From Digitaria exilis (taxonomy: Eukaryota > Streptophyta > Magnoliopsida > Poales > Poaceae): DNA of 64,000 nucleotides. The stretch covers positions 930,001 to 994,000 of the forward strand of contig JACEFO010000521.1 in NCBI GenBank assembly GCA_015342445.1, in the 5' to 3' direction. Each line of letters starts with the position of its first letter. Position 1 is the stretch's first letter. Below, piece after piece: positions 46,171-58,300 of the stretch. The notes beneath the pieces are model-generated. The model did not search any database and was not told the DNA's origin. It saw only the letters and a program-made list of their open reading frames with translations. The position numbers were made by a program, and so were the translations under genes.

Positions 46171-47444
46171 TGCAAAACGTGGACGGGGGAAGGGGAGAGA
46201 TTCACGGCGGGCTCTTGGGAATAACCTTGCGAAATGTGTGGGAAGTGTAGGGTGAGGACGTGGGCCTCGTGGTGATCATGGGCTCGGCGCGGAGTGGAGC
46301 ACAAAACCGGTTGGGCTTGACGTGGCAAGGCTAGTCCGAGATAATTGGGCATTTTCAAATTCTAAACATGTGTGTTCTAAAAAAAAACAATCCGAACACT
46401 TAATTTACCTCTCCCTTATGTAAATTCAATCTGATATTTTGGGTTGGGTGAGGCCAGAGGTACCACATGGTTGCACCGCAAGCAACCTAGATAGCCGAAC
46501 GACACTCAATTTATAATCTTATGATGTTATTTAGTATTTTTAATACAACAGATTTAGATTCCTCAATGTGATATGTTTCTTTCAGTTTTTGCTAGATTTC
46601 AACGTGTTTAAGTTTACCATTTTGCCATTTCAATATATCATAGACTATTTCAGCAAGGGATAAGTCCGTTTTCACTCTCCAACTATAACAAAAGTCTAAT
46701 ACCCAACACACGACTACAAAACCGAACACAAAGGGCAATCCAACTATCAAAACTGTACAAAATTGACTCTTTCACTGGTTTCAAAGGTTGTTTTCTATTT
46801 TTCAAAAATTACAAAAAAGAATTTAATCTAAAAATTCATAAATAATTTTATTTTAAGTCAAAAGGATATGAAAATTGTGCCAATTATTTTGTAAAAATAT
46901 AAAGTATACGTTGGTGCACCATTTGATGTTATTTGCATTTTATTTATTTCTATTTCTAGTATTTTTAGAAAAACTGTAAAAACACTAGCAATGTAAATAA
47001 TACCCAAATAACTTCCTATAGTGCACCCATAGGGAGGATATATTTTAGAAAATTTTTGGCATCAATTTCATATTTTTTTATTTAAAATGAATTACTTATG
47101 AATTTTTTTAGTTTAAACATAGTTAATTTATATTTCCATAAAATGAAAAATCACCTTTGGAACCACGCAAAGGGCCAAGTTTGAATGATTTTGATAGTTA
47201 GATGGTCATCTGTGTCCAGTTTTGTAATTGCAGTTGAAATCTACTTTGTCATATTTGGAAGGTGTAAAATAGAGTTTTCCCTTTCAACAATGGGCACTTG
47301 TAATGTTAGAGTTACTTTTTCCATAAAGTTTATGCAGGTTTGTGAATGGTCATTTTTTTTTTGAAAAAAGTTAAATGCATACAATAAGATTTTGAATGGG
47401 TTATAGGTAAAATATCGAACATGTGATGCAAAGTTGTTGAATTA
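46171..47444. other. Upstream region of the F-box gene and AT-rich spacer
   Basis: The first 150 bp likely hold the F-box leader and promoter. The remainder is AT-rich with no coding signal. Bases 46860-47280 contain several imperfect inverted stretches, but no clean element was defined. Confidence 0.4.
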
Positions 47445-47446
47445 TA

Positions 47447-47526
47447 CTCCCTCCGTTCACATTTATTTGACGTTGCCTAGCTCAAATTAGAGCTAATTGA
47501 CGTCAAATAAAAATGAACAGAGGTAG
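47447..47526. mobile_element. Complete Stowaway-type MITE, 80 bp
   Basis: Flanked by TA on both sides (47445-47446, 47527-47528). Termini CTCCCTCCGTTCAC and its near inverse GTTCATTTTTATTTGACG form long inverted repeats that fold the whole element into a hairpin. Stowaway MITEs are moved by Tc1/mariner transposases. Confidence 0.88.
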
Positions 47527-48850
47527 TAGATCGCTAGGATAACACAAGTGCAGCCAATCGGAATGAAAGAACATAAATGTACGAAAGGTTGTAGTGATTT
47601 ATATGGTTCAAGTAACGTTCACTAGAATCGGTAATAATACGAGGAGATTTTGCTAGCTTTGTACGTATGTGAGAAAAAGGGAAGACATTAAAATTCGTGA
47701 ATTTATAACACGGAAGTACGATTGTGAATCGGTAATAACACAGAAGTACGCCTCTGAGTAGGTAATAACACAGAAGTACATTTATTACGCTACCCTGAAA
47801 CGCATTAGTAAATTTTCTTCGATAAAAAAATCTCTAAAATCAGTACGCAAGGACGCAAGATACACTATTTTTTTTTATGTGTAAAAGCCAAATAATTACC
47901 CGGAGTATCATTGTGATTACCAAACAAGATAAATAACAATGGCCAATACATAAAGTATCTTTGTGGACTGTGGATGGTAAATCCTCAAAAGGTTGTGTGA
48001 TCACTCTTTCATTCACTAGATTCCGTTCGGTCAAATAAAAAATCACTATGCTGATCGAATTACATTTTCCACTTCACATACAAGATATGGAAAAATAAAC
48101 GCTCAGGTTACTGCTACCTGAAAAATGCTGAGCGTTGCGGTTTTTTCAGTTCTATCTGATTATCTTCCATAAAACACCATTGCAGGGTTCATTTGACTTT
48201 TACCTATACCTACTATCATCACCTCATTTTTTTTCCAACTGGTCGACCTTTTTATAGCTCACAAGGGAAATTAGTATCTTAATTTTCAGCTAACTCAAAA
48301 ATGGAGATAAATATCATTCTAATGCCAAGATAGCATAATTGTGTAACAGAATGCCGATGTGTTTACTGTATCCTAGCAAATCAAGTATTCTTCCCGCGAG
48401 AAAAAAAAAATCAAGTATTCTGATCACAGCTCCAGTGTCCAGCCATATCAATTTCTCCATCATACCAGAAGCTGTGGAGAGCTGCGATACTCTGCTTCCC
48501 GCATGTACACAGTACACAACTCCAATAGCAAGAATCGATTAATGAAATATTAAAAAAAGAAACATCTGCAGTGGCACAGCTCCACATACAATCCAAGTGC
48601 GAGATAGAACTCTGAATTCTACAACAGATTAGATATCAAGCGAATTACTTGATCTAGTTCACTAGGCATTAGATATTAACAAAGGCCGGACTAGATTGGT
48701 CGAAATAGACCCCGATAACCTTGTTCTTTAAATCCGAGCTACATTTGAGGGAGAATGGGGGAACGACTGGACCCTGCAGATATTAAACGGAACTCTTCTG
48801 CTTTTCCAGAATGTAATCAGGTTATGCATCATACTGAGCCCAACTGTATC
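47527..48850. other. Spacer with a short tandem repeat, no gene
   Basis: Bases about 47690-47785 have three degenerate copies of GGTAATAACACAGAAGTAC. The rest is AT-rich with no gene. The end is the 3' flank of the MYB-CC gene. Confidence 0.5.
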
Positions 48851-51800
48851 TCAGCGTGACTTGCGCTTGAGTTCAGGTAGCTTCTGGGAGATGTCGATGG
48901 CAACATGTGGGAGGGCTTTGCCTCCACCAGGACTGTGCAGGCTAACCGAGCTGACAGAGAGCTGGTGAAAGACTGATGGGCTCAAGGGATCTGCAGGGCT
49001 AAACATGAGCCCAGCAGAGGCGAGATCTGGCAGGTCTTGATCAGATATGCCGAAGCCGCTCAGTTGATCAGATACTATCTTGAATGCCTTATCCAGTATC
49101 GTGTCAATGTACTTCTGGTTTGCCTCCATTCGGATCTGCATATGCTTCTGGGCCTAGTAAATAAAAAAAAACACAGCAACCAGATATTATTAGGAATTAT
49201 TAGGAGACTATATTTAATAGTTTCAAATGAATTCAAACAAAGGCAGGTGGATAGATTGATTCCGACTGTCTTAAAGCGGTCAGCTAAAACGAGTTCTTTT
49301 ATTGTATTATGAAGAGGTTCTTTCAAGCCTGCAATCAGGTGTTCTTTAACTAACCCACAACAGTATACATACAACTGAATAAAATGACTTAAAGAAAAGG
49401 AAAAGACAGAATTGGAACTCATAGTTACCTCCACTTGTTCATGCAATCTTCGTTGCACTTCCATTTGTGCTCTCAGTGCTTCTTTTAGTTCTTGACTCCT
49501 ATACAAAAGTAATAGTACCATCAAATATTCAAATTAACCTAGAGCTCACAAGCAACATAAAGTCCTAAATATCCACGTGATGGGAAAATAAGTATAAACA
49601 GATTTACTAGATATGTGCCATCGCAGCTTACTCTTTCACATCTGGAGTGGAACCTCTAGGAGACAAAGTTGTTCCACTTTGAGCCTCCATAAGGTAAGAA
49701 GCTGCAATTGTGAGGGAAGGGAACAGATTGAATTATGGATCAGACACAACTTTAATATGCTATGCTGACAGTAATATATAATCATGCACAGGGCTCTCGT
49801 ATATGCAAACAATGTTCTAGCTTTTTACTGCTATATTGAAATATGATAAAGCTATGGAGTTTATTAAAAAATTCACCCCCTAACTAAAAACATTCTCTGT
49901 ATAAGTTACTTTAAGTTCAAATTGTGTGAAGATAGGAAACTGTAGTAATAGGAATGTAATATTGTTCAATGCCAGTTCTTGCTGAAACCACAATAAACGA
50001 TAAAAGTGTGTAAAACGTGACCGAGGGGAGGAAATGCAAGGAAAAGAATTGCATACCACTAACTCTATTGCTCCTATTCAGAACTTTAAGTTGTGAAAGA
50101 ACAATTTTCTAAATAAAATAATAACATGAATAATAAGATCATGATTCATAGAAATATCAGAAACCACACTACTAGTATGTTTGAGAGACCTAACCACTCA
50201 AATCTTAGTAACATAGTCATTAACAAGATGTGTTTGACATTCTATAATATCGCACAGTTTACTTACAAAAATGGGATGTATGTTAATCCATTATCTGTTT
50301 GATGCAAGTTGAAAGCTTTAATTCCATGATCAAGATAAGTAAGATAACAAATAATCCCATGAATCTGCACGCTCCAGATCAAAGACTATTCTTTAGTGTT
50401 TACCGCCAGTATGATTTCCAGATTTGCCACAGTTCTCGAATAAAGCAATCAGAGCAACATCAAACTAGGTGTTTGCTATAAGAAGTAAAGCTCTAAAAAC
50501 CTGTTCAAAACTCTGTCGAGAGTTTTGACTAGGTATGTCAAAGAAAGTAGGCTTTGGAAAAACTAAAGGGAAAAGGGCAGAGGATAATACTACTGCCACC
50601 TTGAAATCTCAAAGTGAAATGGATGATATTTTGTCAGATTTTCCATTCTGTTTTTGCTCCATCATGACCACTCTTCCACATTTATCTCCTAGCTGTTGAG
50701 TTGTCCACAAATAGTGAGAACTACTGCCTCAACACCTCCAGTACAGGTAGATACTAGAAAAGAAACCTCATAATACACCACATTTACAGCTTGAAATTGT
50801 GTGTTAAGTGGCATAAGTGTGGATAAAGAATCAGACCTGACGCGATACAGGGACTGACGGTGTGCTGTATCCCATAATAGAACTCTACTGGGCTCAATGG
50901 CAAAGCAGATGACACAGTTTAGGCAGTGTATAGGGGTGGAGGTGAACATTCAAGCCAGGAAGGGAAGCCGCACAACATCACATAGACATGCTTTGTTAAT
51001 TCCAACATGCTTAGTAACGAGTTTTTCATCCATAGAACTCCATGGGCATTTAATAACTATGGGATCTAGATTGAATAAAACAATCTCATGTATTAAGAAA
51101 ACGTGTCTCTAGGTGCAGGGAAACTAAATACCTAAAAACCAATCTTTAATGAGAAATATGCTTATGTTGTTATGCGTGTCATAGCACACTGGAAAATGAC
51201 AATAATGCATTCCAAACGAGGATCAGTATTTATGTATGACTTGTATGGAAGAGATCAGAGATGGTGAGCTCTCTTCAATTCAATACACTAAGAATGTTAA
51301 TATGTGCATAGCCCACGGCAAGGAAGAGTGTATCATACTAACATGCCAGTTCAAAGTATCACTAACACGTCACTTACCATCTTTCGATTGCTCCGCTAAC
51401 TCTTTGCCAGACTGTCTTCCCAGTCTGTATTTCTGGTTTGCAAAAGTATAAGAAGCAAACTTAATAATGGTGTTTCACTTTTGAAATTGTTGGAGAAAGA
51501 TGCATGAACAGCATGTACCTGAAGATGGCTTTTCAAATGAAAAAGGGTGAGGCCCTTCACGCCCATTGTCCTCATGATAGCTTTTGGTGTTGCCTCTGCA
51601 GGATTGATACTGCAATCAGTCTAACAATGATGTATCATCATAAAAAAAAAAGTCATAACAAAACCACCAATGCATGCAACCTAACAAAATATTGGGATCA
51701 TTAGCATCCTACAAATTCATATTAGCAAGGAATAAGGTCTGCAGACAAGCCTGCAGTTGGTGATACCATGGTTGCCCCATATGTGATATTGAAATAACTT

Positions 51801-53307
51801 TATCACCAGCTAAAACTATGGAAAATGGAATGGAGTCAGTTTTGCATTTATGCCTCCTGATAAGGTTGATCGTGATAACTCCACCAATCATTTTGGGAAC
51901 GGTAAAACAACCAAAAAAGAAGATAAACAACGAAATAACAGAAATTGAAACAAAATCACATGAAACAAGAATCAATAGAAAAAAAAACTGATGCCACAGA
52001 GAAGCTAACAAAATAAACTAAAAAATAGTCAAGGAAAAGCTAGCAGTGTAATAAACAATATTATTGGTGACTGGTGACAGAACAATACCATGTTTCTGGA
52101 AGTGGAAGTGTATATTCTAGAAGTGTACATTCTAGAAAAGATGCTGCTATGGATTGGATACTAATGATCAATCAACGAAAATAACAATAATCACATTGTG
52201 GATATCACGATCAAATTGAAACCATCTTACTCAACTCCACCGGAGTACCTAGCTAAACTGTTAAAAGATGAGATGCTGTTCATAAAGGCATGAACCACAC
52301 ATTTAATTTGGTTATTGTTCTATTTGGGACTATATCAATGGCCTTTCAACTTCCAAAACATAAAATGGCAAACCCACCACCATTCATAATATGGCTTCAG
52401 TCTTTCCTATCTGACTATAAGCAGCATTCAGAATAGCAACTCCAATTATAAACTCAACTCTGACTACAGGAGGTGAAATGACATGATTATTTTGATGAAA
52501 TACAAAAGATGGTAGAAGACACCATGCGTAAAAAAAATAAAACACTCTCTGAAATTATGACCATTTAATTACAGATGTATGCAAAAAGGGAAAGCTGTGC
52601 AATGCATATGAGCTTAAATAATGAAGAGATCATAAGCATATAAAAATTTTAGAATCCATTAAATATAAATTAACAAGGTGCCCAAATATCCTCAGTTAGG
52701 GCCCCACATTGAGAGCACAGGATGCCCGTGCCTGCAATGCAATCCCGTGATCTGAAACTCGAAAGTCGTCGTCCCCTGATGGCTAAACCAAGCATTCAAT
52801 TGAAATGAAACCCTCCAAGTCAACGGAAGTTCCCTACTCTTAACAGGCGCGCAACATTATCAGTGAATTGTCCTAGGCGAAAATGCACGTTCTGCCTGCC
52901 AAAATCCCACATGGCACGACCCGCAACAAATTGAACGCCACCGTGAAATGAGGAAGAATTAATCGTGGTGGGCGGTCACTTCAACAAGGCAAATGAAGAA
53001 ACGCGCTGGAGCGACCACGGCGCAAGAACGAGCCTGGCAAAGAAGAGGGAGGGAAAAGGAGATTGAGGGAGGAAGAGATGTGGGAACGCTCACTGTCAGG
53101 CCCGCCGAGCTGGGTGACGGCGTCGACGAAGCGGTCGTGGAGGTCGGCCGTCCAGCGGAGCCTGGGCTTGGGGTCAGCCGTCAGCACCACGCTGGGCCCA
53201 CTGCCGTGCCCGTGCAGCCCGAGTCCGCCGCCGCGCGGCGTGTCCTCGGCGGCCGCGGCATCGGAGCGGCCACCGCGGCCAGCGTGGTGGATCAGGCCGG
53301 GGAACAT
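48851..53307 (-). CDS. MYB-CC (GARP/PHR1-like) transcription factor, six exons
   Basis: Exons on the minus strand: 53307-53094, 51595-51519, 51432-51378, 49700-49631, 49498-49429, 49153-48851. All junctions are GT-AG and keep phase, giving 262 residues. The MYB-like DNA-binding domain spans about residues 49-102 (PRLRWTADLHDRFVDAVTQL, KATPKAIMRTMGVKG, LTLFHLKSHLQKYRLG). The coiled-coil dimerisation region with the LHEQVE motif ends exon 5 (about 143-162) and extends into exon 6 (QKHMQIRMEANQKYIDTI). This family includes PHR1-type regulators, which act in the nucleus, bind as dimers, and in several members control phosphate-starvation genes. I cannot place this member, so no symbol is given. 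It starts MFPGLIHH, as several relatives do. Introns 1 and 3 are about 1.5 and 1.7 kb. Confidence 0.92.
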
Positions 53308-53338
53308 CTCCGCTGCCGGAACCTCACTTGCGCTTTCT

Positions 53339-53362
53339 GGGGGGGGGGGGGGGGGGGGGGGG
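53339..53362. repeat. Run of 24 G, in the MYB-CC leader (C on the coding strand)
   Basis: A pure homopolymer lies 32-55 bp upstream of the MYB-CC start codon. Its length is prone to polymerase slippage and to assembly error. A C-tract of this size in a leader could form unusual structures. Confidence 0.9.
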
Positions 53363-54009
53363 CTCGCCGCGGCCGGCCCCCTCCGAAAGCGAGAGGGGAG
53401 GAGAAAGATCGAAGTTTTTTTCTTCAGTTGCTGCTGGCGTTCTTCCCCGCTTTCTTCTTTTTCTCCTCCCCTACTTGCTTGTACTGGTACTGCACAGCTT
53501 GCTTGCTATCTTTCGCAGTGACCACAGACCAGTGAGTTTCCAGTTGTTTTTTCTACAACCCGAGAGAGATTCGTTGGCGGCGCTCACGGACGGGCGCGTC
53601 GCGACGCCGCTGGCTTTCACCGTCTCAGTTGTCAGTGGCACGGCAAGCGAAGCTATGATGAGTTGCTGACACTGCCAGAGCACGCTTCCAGGGACGCGCT
53701 CAAAACTTTCGGACCGGCGTCCTCCAGCCCGGTGCTATTTTTTACACCAAAGAAAACGAATATATTATTTAGGACAGGTTTAGTTGGTGAAAAAATCGAC
53801 GTTTTTTTTATAACATTTTAAATCAAAGTTTAGAATGACTAAACATGATCTAATTATAAAATTAATACACAGATGGACACGAAATTGCAAAATAAATCTA
53901 TTGCGCCTAATTAATCCGTCATTAGAGATTGTTTGCTGTAGTATGGTATTGTCTAATCATGGTCGATTAGTCTGAATAGATTCGTTTCGGAATTTACACT
54001 AGGGTTATG
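53363..54009. other. MYB-CC upstream region and a grass repeat fragment
   Basis: The first ~350 bp probably contain the MYB-CC promoter. From about 53755 the sequence resembles a common AT-rich grass repeat (GCGCCTAATTAATCCGTCAT, AGTCTGAATAGATTCG), probably a MITE fragment, into which the Copia element inserted at 54010. Confidence 0.35.
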
Positions 54010-55106
54010 TGAAAGTGCATCTAGGCCCCTAAGTGGATTTTGGTGAGTTGATGACAATACGATTAAATGTCTAATGTGTTTATCTAAGATTGTGAGCAGG
54101 TTGAGATTGTTACATCTATATTGCAAATATTGTCTCATATGTTGAATACAAGTTAAATGGCTCACAATGTTGAAAAGCAAGCAATTATTTGATCTCGTGA
54201 TGATATTATGAACAAAATGTCAAGCAAGGATTGAATTATACATAGAGATGATTTTCATGATGAAGATACATATTGACAAGTCTCTAGAATATTTGATAAG
54301 CTTGATTTACTAGCAAAGGGATCATTTATCAAATAATGGGTTTATTATCAAACAAACATTGCAAGGCTTCATGAGTTCAATATACATGGACATGGTGATA
54401 TATCTTAGTTGATGGTCTAATTATTGGAAGCTTGCAATATATGGTTTATTCTCTATCAATCAAGAACAAGTATATGAAGAAGGCTCTCATATGCTTATAT
54501 ATTATATTGCCATTCATATGAAACTTTGATTGGCCGAATGGTGAAGGTATTGTCTAGTGCATTGAATCGATGGACGAGGCAAGGGTGAAGGGCAAGTGAC
54601 GACTTGGCCGCGAAGAACCTAGCTAAGGTGAAGAGTCAAGCCAATGGATAATCACCGAGGGATCAACGGTCAAATGAGTATCATTTTGAATAGCAAAATA
54701 TGTTATGATTGGTAAAGTGGAGTGACTTGTGATTAAAGAATTGTTAATCATGCAAAATGGAATATCTCAAGTCACTAGCTCAAGATTGGATTTGCTCAAG
54801 TGTGATAGCAATGTTGGAAGCCCTCAAAGTGGATAATGATCAAAGTATGGTAGTGATAAAGATCAACAAACTCAAGTGGATTTCATGTATTTATTCCTTG
54901 ACTTGAGTATAGGTATGCCGTACTATCAAGAGGGATGCAACATTTGCTTTTTGTCGAATATCAAAAGTGCTCTTAGGAAACCTATGAGAGAATAGCCTTT
55001 GAGTGACTTAATGAGAGTACTAAACATCCTAGCTCTGCTAACTATGGTTGGTTCAACTTTTGGGATGAACTAACAATCCTTTTGTGAGTTTTGGGTGCTA
55101 ACTGGT

Positions 55107-55149
55107 ACAGGCGGTCAGACCCCCTGTTACAGGCGGTCAGAACCCCTGT
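55107..55149. repeat. Palindrome doublet 1 (LTR U3)
   Basis: Units at 55107 and 55129, 22 bp apart. Right arms are slightly decayed (CCCCCTGT, ACCCCTGT). Confidence 0.85.
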
Positions 55150-55173
55150 AGGGCAACGGCTAGTTTTTCGAAT

Positions 55174-55216
55174 ACAGGCGGTCTAACCGCCTGTGACAGG
55201 CGGTCTAACCGCCTGT
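55174..55216. repeat. Palindrome doublet 2 (LTR U3)
   Basis: Units at 55174 and 55196, both ACAGGCGGTC then TAACCGCCTGT. CAACGGCTAGTT repeats lie on either side. Confidence 0.88.
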
Positions 55217-55308
55217 CCAACGGCTAGTTGAGAAATGGATGCCTAGAAGTAATTTTTGGATGATCACCTAACTTTGAGAGAGAGCATTTTGCTCACTAAC
55301 AAGGGTGG

Positions 55309-55455
55309 CCGGAAATTCCGGTCTTGGGGTCGGATTTTCCGGGTGTCACAGAGAGAGACCGGATTAAATTTAGGATTTTCCGGTGTGACTCTCCGTACTG
55401 AGTTTGAAATAGGGTGTACCGGAAATTCCGGTCACCCCGACGGAATTTCCGGTCA
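55309..55455. repeat. Second palindrome family CCGGAAATTCCGG in the LTR
   Basis: CCGGAAATTCCGG occurs at 55309-55321 and, with an extra A and T, at 55418-55432. Related forms occur near 55331 and 55373 (GATTTTCCGG) and at 55441 (CGGAATTTCCGG). All lie 40-190 bp upstream of the TATA box. Confidence 0.8.
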
Positions 55456-55490
55456 TCTGACAAGCATAACGGCTAGTTTTTGAGTGACCT

Positions 55491-55500
55491 CTATAAATAG
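55491..55500 (+). promoter_or_regulatory. TATA box of the Copia LTR
   Basis: CTATAAATAG in an otherwise mixed-composition region. It predicts a transcript start near 55525-55535 and a U5 of about 800 bp. Confidence 0.7.
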
Positions 55501-56209
55501 CCCCCATACCCCTTCATTTGAGAGAGCTGGTTCCCTTGACACACTACACGCCCAAGAACACTAGAGAAGGCAGCCAAGCTCTCCCCAACCTCTCTTTGTG
55601 AGATTTGTGAGATTCAAGCCATATCTTTGAGTTGGGTTGAGAGAGTAAGCTTTGTGTGAGCTTTGTGAGTTCAGTGAGCAATAGAGAGCTGAGAAGAGCA
55701 TTCCATAGCTTGAGCACTTGTGATTCGCGTCAACAAAGCCATTGGTGCATTTGTTACTCTTGGAGGTTCATCCTCCTAGACGGCTAGGCGTCGCCGGCTA
55801 GCTCCCAAGGTGTGGTGAGCAGCGGGAAGTCTGTGAAGGTTGCGCTTCGCCTCCGCAAGGGAAGAAGCAAGCTAGTGGAAGTGAGGAGCGGTTGAAAGAG
55901 ACCCAACTTGAGTAGGAGGAGTTGAAAAAGACTCCGCCCAAAGAGTTCCTCAACAGAGAGTAGGATCCTTCGTGCTAGGCACGTGGTGGATCCGAACTTC
56001 GGTAAAACAAATCTTGTGTCTCTCCATTTACATTTGCATTGCCTCACTTGTGTATTTCTAGCAAAATATTGTGCTTCCGCTTCGATCTACTTGGGTGTGG
56101 TTATATTGTGTGCAGGGACTCTATTTATCATATATAGAAGCCACTCCCCAAGTTGTGTTGTGCTAGAAATTGTTTTGCAGCTCGAGGTGGATTTTGGTTC
56201 CTCTCTGTG

Positions 56210-56252
56210 ACAGGCGGTCAGACCGCCTGTGACAGGCGGTCAGACCGCCTGT
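56210..56252. repeat. Palindrome doublet 3 (LTR U5 end)
   Basis: Two perfect units with central A at 56210 and 56232. Confidence 0.92.
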
Positions 56253-56345
56253 GCCTGGCAGCAAAGCAAAAGAGGGAAGAATTCGAAGAATTTGTTGGTA
56301 ACGCCTATTCACCCCCCCTCTAGGCGACATCTCGGTCCTTTCAAT

Positions 56346-56357
56346 TGGTATCAAAGC
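56346..56357 (+). other. Primer-binding site of the Copia element
   Basis: TGGTATCAAAGC differs by one base from the common plant initiator-Met tRNA site TGGTATCAGAGC and lies two bases after the LTR end. Confidence 0.85.
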
Positions 56358-56395
56358 CGAGGTCTCACTCCTAGGCTTAACCGCCGTGAGAAAGG

Positions 56396-58300
56396 ATGTC
56401 GGAAATGTGTGAGGTAACATTTGAGCTTCTCGCTCTAGATGGTTCGAACTACTCTTCATGGTCTGCTCATATTCTTGATACTATTAGTACCATGAGTTCT
56501 CTTGGAGAGCAAATTGTAGTTGCTAGCATTTTGCCCCCTCAATTTGATGAGTTTAATGTTGATATGTCAACTTTGTCTAAAGAGGAGTTAGAATGTTGGC
56601 AACTCAACTTTGAAGCTACTAACCTATTGTGGAGATCCTTGAGTCGTGATGTGCAGGAGCTTGTATATAGACTTTGGAGTCTAGATGCACACATCAATTT
56701 GGAGTTGATCAAGGATCTATACAATGAGGTTGATAGTGATGATGAAGAAGAAAGTAATGATGAATCACTTGAGGAATGCTCAACATCATCAAATTTCAGT
56801 CAAGAGCCTAATATGATATCTCTCAATAAAGAAGAAAGCCAAAAGCATCAAGTTTCGGTTTCTCTGGAACAGGCGGTCAGACCCCTTGTAACAGGCGGTC
56901 AGACCGCCTGTAGCAGAGAAGCTGAGTCCATGTGTGTCATGGGAAATTCTCAAGATTCGAGTCAAACTCCATCATATTCAGAAGATCATATGTCTCATGA
57001 TGAAGTTAATTTATGCTTGATGAGCAAAAAGAAGAAAAACAAGTCAAAGAAGGGTGAAATTCAAAAGATTGAAGAATCAAGCTCTTCGGCCAAAGAAATT
57101 GATTTACTCAAAGCCAACTACGCCTCTTTGGTCTGTAAGTATGAATCATTGGAGAAAGATTATACTTGTGCTACTCAATCTCTTTCTTGTGTAGCTTTTT
57201 ATAAAAAATCCAATGAGATGCTCATAGCTCAACTTGACAAGATTACTAGTGAGCATAAAATTTTGCAAGCAAATTACAAAGAACTTGAGTGCTCTCATGA
57301 GAAGCTTGTAGAATCATATGCCACACTTGACATAGCTCATGAGGTTGTTTTATCTTCGGTAAAATCAATTAAACCTCTCTCACACCAATGCACATGCTCA
57401 CTTGTCAATAATGTTATATCTTGCTCTAACTCGTGTGCACAAGCAAGCCAATCTAGCATTGAGCATGTATTTGTAGAAACTTGTGATGACCGCATTACAC
57501 AAGAGAATCAAGAGACTATGCAAGAGGTCAATGTGCTTAAAGGAAGTTTGATTGAGTTGGATGGGAATAGCAAAGTGCAACCTTCTCAAGATAACCGTGA
57601 TAACATGGTGAACAAGCTTGAGGAGAGATCAATCGCACCTTGCTCACTCCCTCAACAACACATCAAGATCAGCAAAAACAAGGTTGAAGAGAATAACAAG
57701 CTAGAGCATATCAAATGCTCTCATTGCTCAACTTTGGGGCATTATGCATTTTCATGCCCTACCAAGCTCAAGGGTGAAAAGACACTCTCTAAGAAGAAAA
57801 GAAGCTTATTCAAGAAGAGAGTGTGCTATGGTTGCAAGGAGAAGGGACATCTCATAGCCATGTGTCCGAATGTCACAAGTGTTGATGCCACTGGTGACAG
57901 GCGGTTAGAACGGCTGTCACGGCCGGTCAGACCGCCTGTAACCCAGGGTGAACCTCATCAGGGCAGCAACAAGAAAGAAGCTTCTCCTTCAACACATAAG
58001 CCCATAAACAAGCAAGATCAATTGATTCAGAAAGTAAAAGTGACAAGGAAGGTAAAATGTAGAATATGCTACACTTGTCGTCAAAAGGGTCACGTGAGCA
58101 AAGATTGCCCAAATGGTAACACTCTCAAGTCAGATCTTATTCAATATGATTTCAATAGACTTGGGAGAGACAAAGACGGTACTTGTGCTACTAGAGAAAT
58201 TTCACCTCAAACTAGCATAAGGACCATTTGGATTCCTAAGCATCTTGTGACTAACCTTTATGGACCCAACAAGGTTTGGGTACCAAAGAACTCTTGCTAA
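56396..58300 (+). CDS. Copia gag with three CCHC zinc knuckles
   Basis: Intact 634-codon frame starting MSEMCEVTFELLALDGSNYS, where Copia gag proteins usually start. It should form the virus-like particle and package RNA. A gag-core region lies in the first ~110 residues, followed by an acidic stretch (SDDEEESNDES), a central coiled-coil-like part, and knuckles CSHCSTLGHYAFSCP (about 441-455), CYGCKEKGHLIAMCP (477-491) and CYTCRQKGHVSKDCP (559-573). It ends YGPNKVWVPKNSC, which in relatives lies just before protease, so pol was lost right after this point. Two palindrome doublets sit inside the frame at 56869 and 57897 and are translated in different phases. The absence of stops fits recent activity. 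Confidence 0.9.
   Translation: MSEMCEVTFELLALDGSNYSSWSAHILDTISTMSSLGEQIVVASILPPQFDEFNVDMSTLSKEELECWQLNFEATNLLWRSLSRDVQELVYRLWSLDAHINLELIKDLYNEVDSDDEEESNDESLEECSTSSNFSQEPNMISLNKEESQKHQVSVSLEQAVRPLVTGGQTACSREAESMCVMGNSQDSSQTPSYSEDHMSHDEVNLCLMSKKKKNKSKKGEIQKIEESSSSAKEIDLLKANYASLVCKYESLEKDYTCATQSLSCVAFYKKSNEMLIAQLDKITSEHKILQANYKELECSHEKLVESYATLDIAHEVVLSSVKSIKPLSHQCTCSLVNNVISCSNSCAQASQSSIEHVFVETCDDRITQENQETMQEVNVLKGSLIELDGNSKVQPSQDNRDNMVNKLEERSIAPCSLPQQHIKISKNKVEENNKLEHIKCSHCSTLGHYAFSCPTKLKGEKTLSKKKRSLFKKRVCYGCKEKGHLIAMCPNVTSVDATGDRRLERLSRPVRPPVTQGEPHQGSNKKEASPSTHKPINKQDQLIQKVKVTRKVKCRICYTCRQKGHVSKDCPNGNTLKSDLIQYDFNRLGRDKDGTCATREISPQTSIRTIWIPKHLVTNLYGPNKVWVPKNSC
56869..56911. repeat. Palindrome doublet 4 (in gag)
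   Basis: Units at 56869 and 56891. Flanks TTCTCTG (56860-56866) and CAGAGAA (56914-56920) are exact inverted copies. Translated as AVRPLVTGGQTAC. Confidence 0.88.
57897..57939. repeat. Palindrome doublet 5 (in gag)
   Basis: Units at 57897 and 57919 with several changes (ACGGCTGT, ACGGCCGGTC). Translated as RRLERLSRPVRPPV, a different phase from doublet 4. Confidence 0.82.

Larger units (their letters stand above)
54010..56343 (+). repeat. 5' LTR of the Copia element (2334 bp)
   Basis: Defined by TGAAAG at 54010 (same start as 63138) and CTTTCA just before the primer site. TATA box CTATAAATAG at 55491-55500. U3 carries two palindrome doublets (55107-55216) and a group of CCGGAAATTCCGG-type palindromes (55309-55455). 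CAACGGCTAGTT occurs on both sides of the second doublet and in variant form near 55469. The U5 end carries one more doublet (56210-56252). Confidence 0.9.

Noticed and set aside
45598..46255. Plus-strand proteins opposite the F-box gene
   Set aside because: Shadow frames with Arg/Glu/Gly-rich chance composition.
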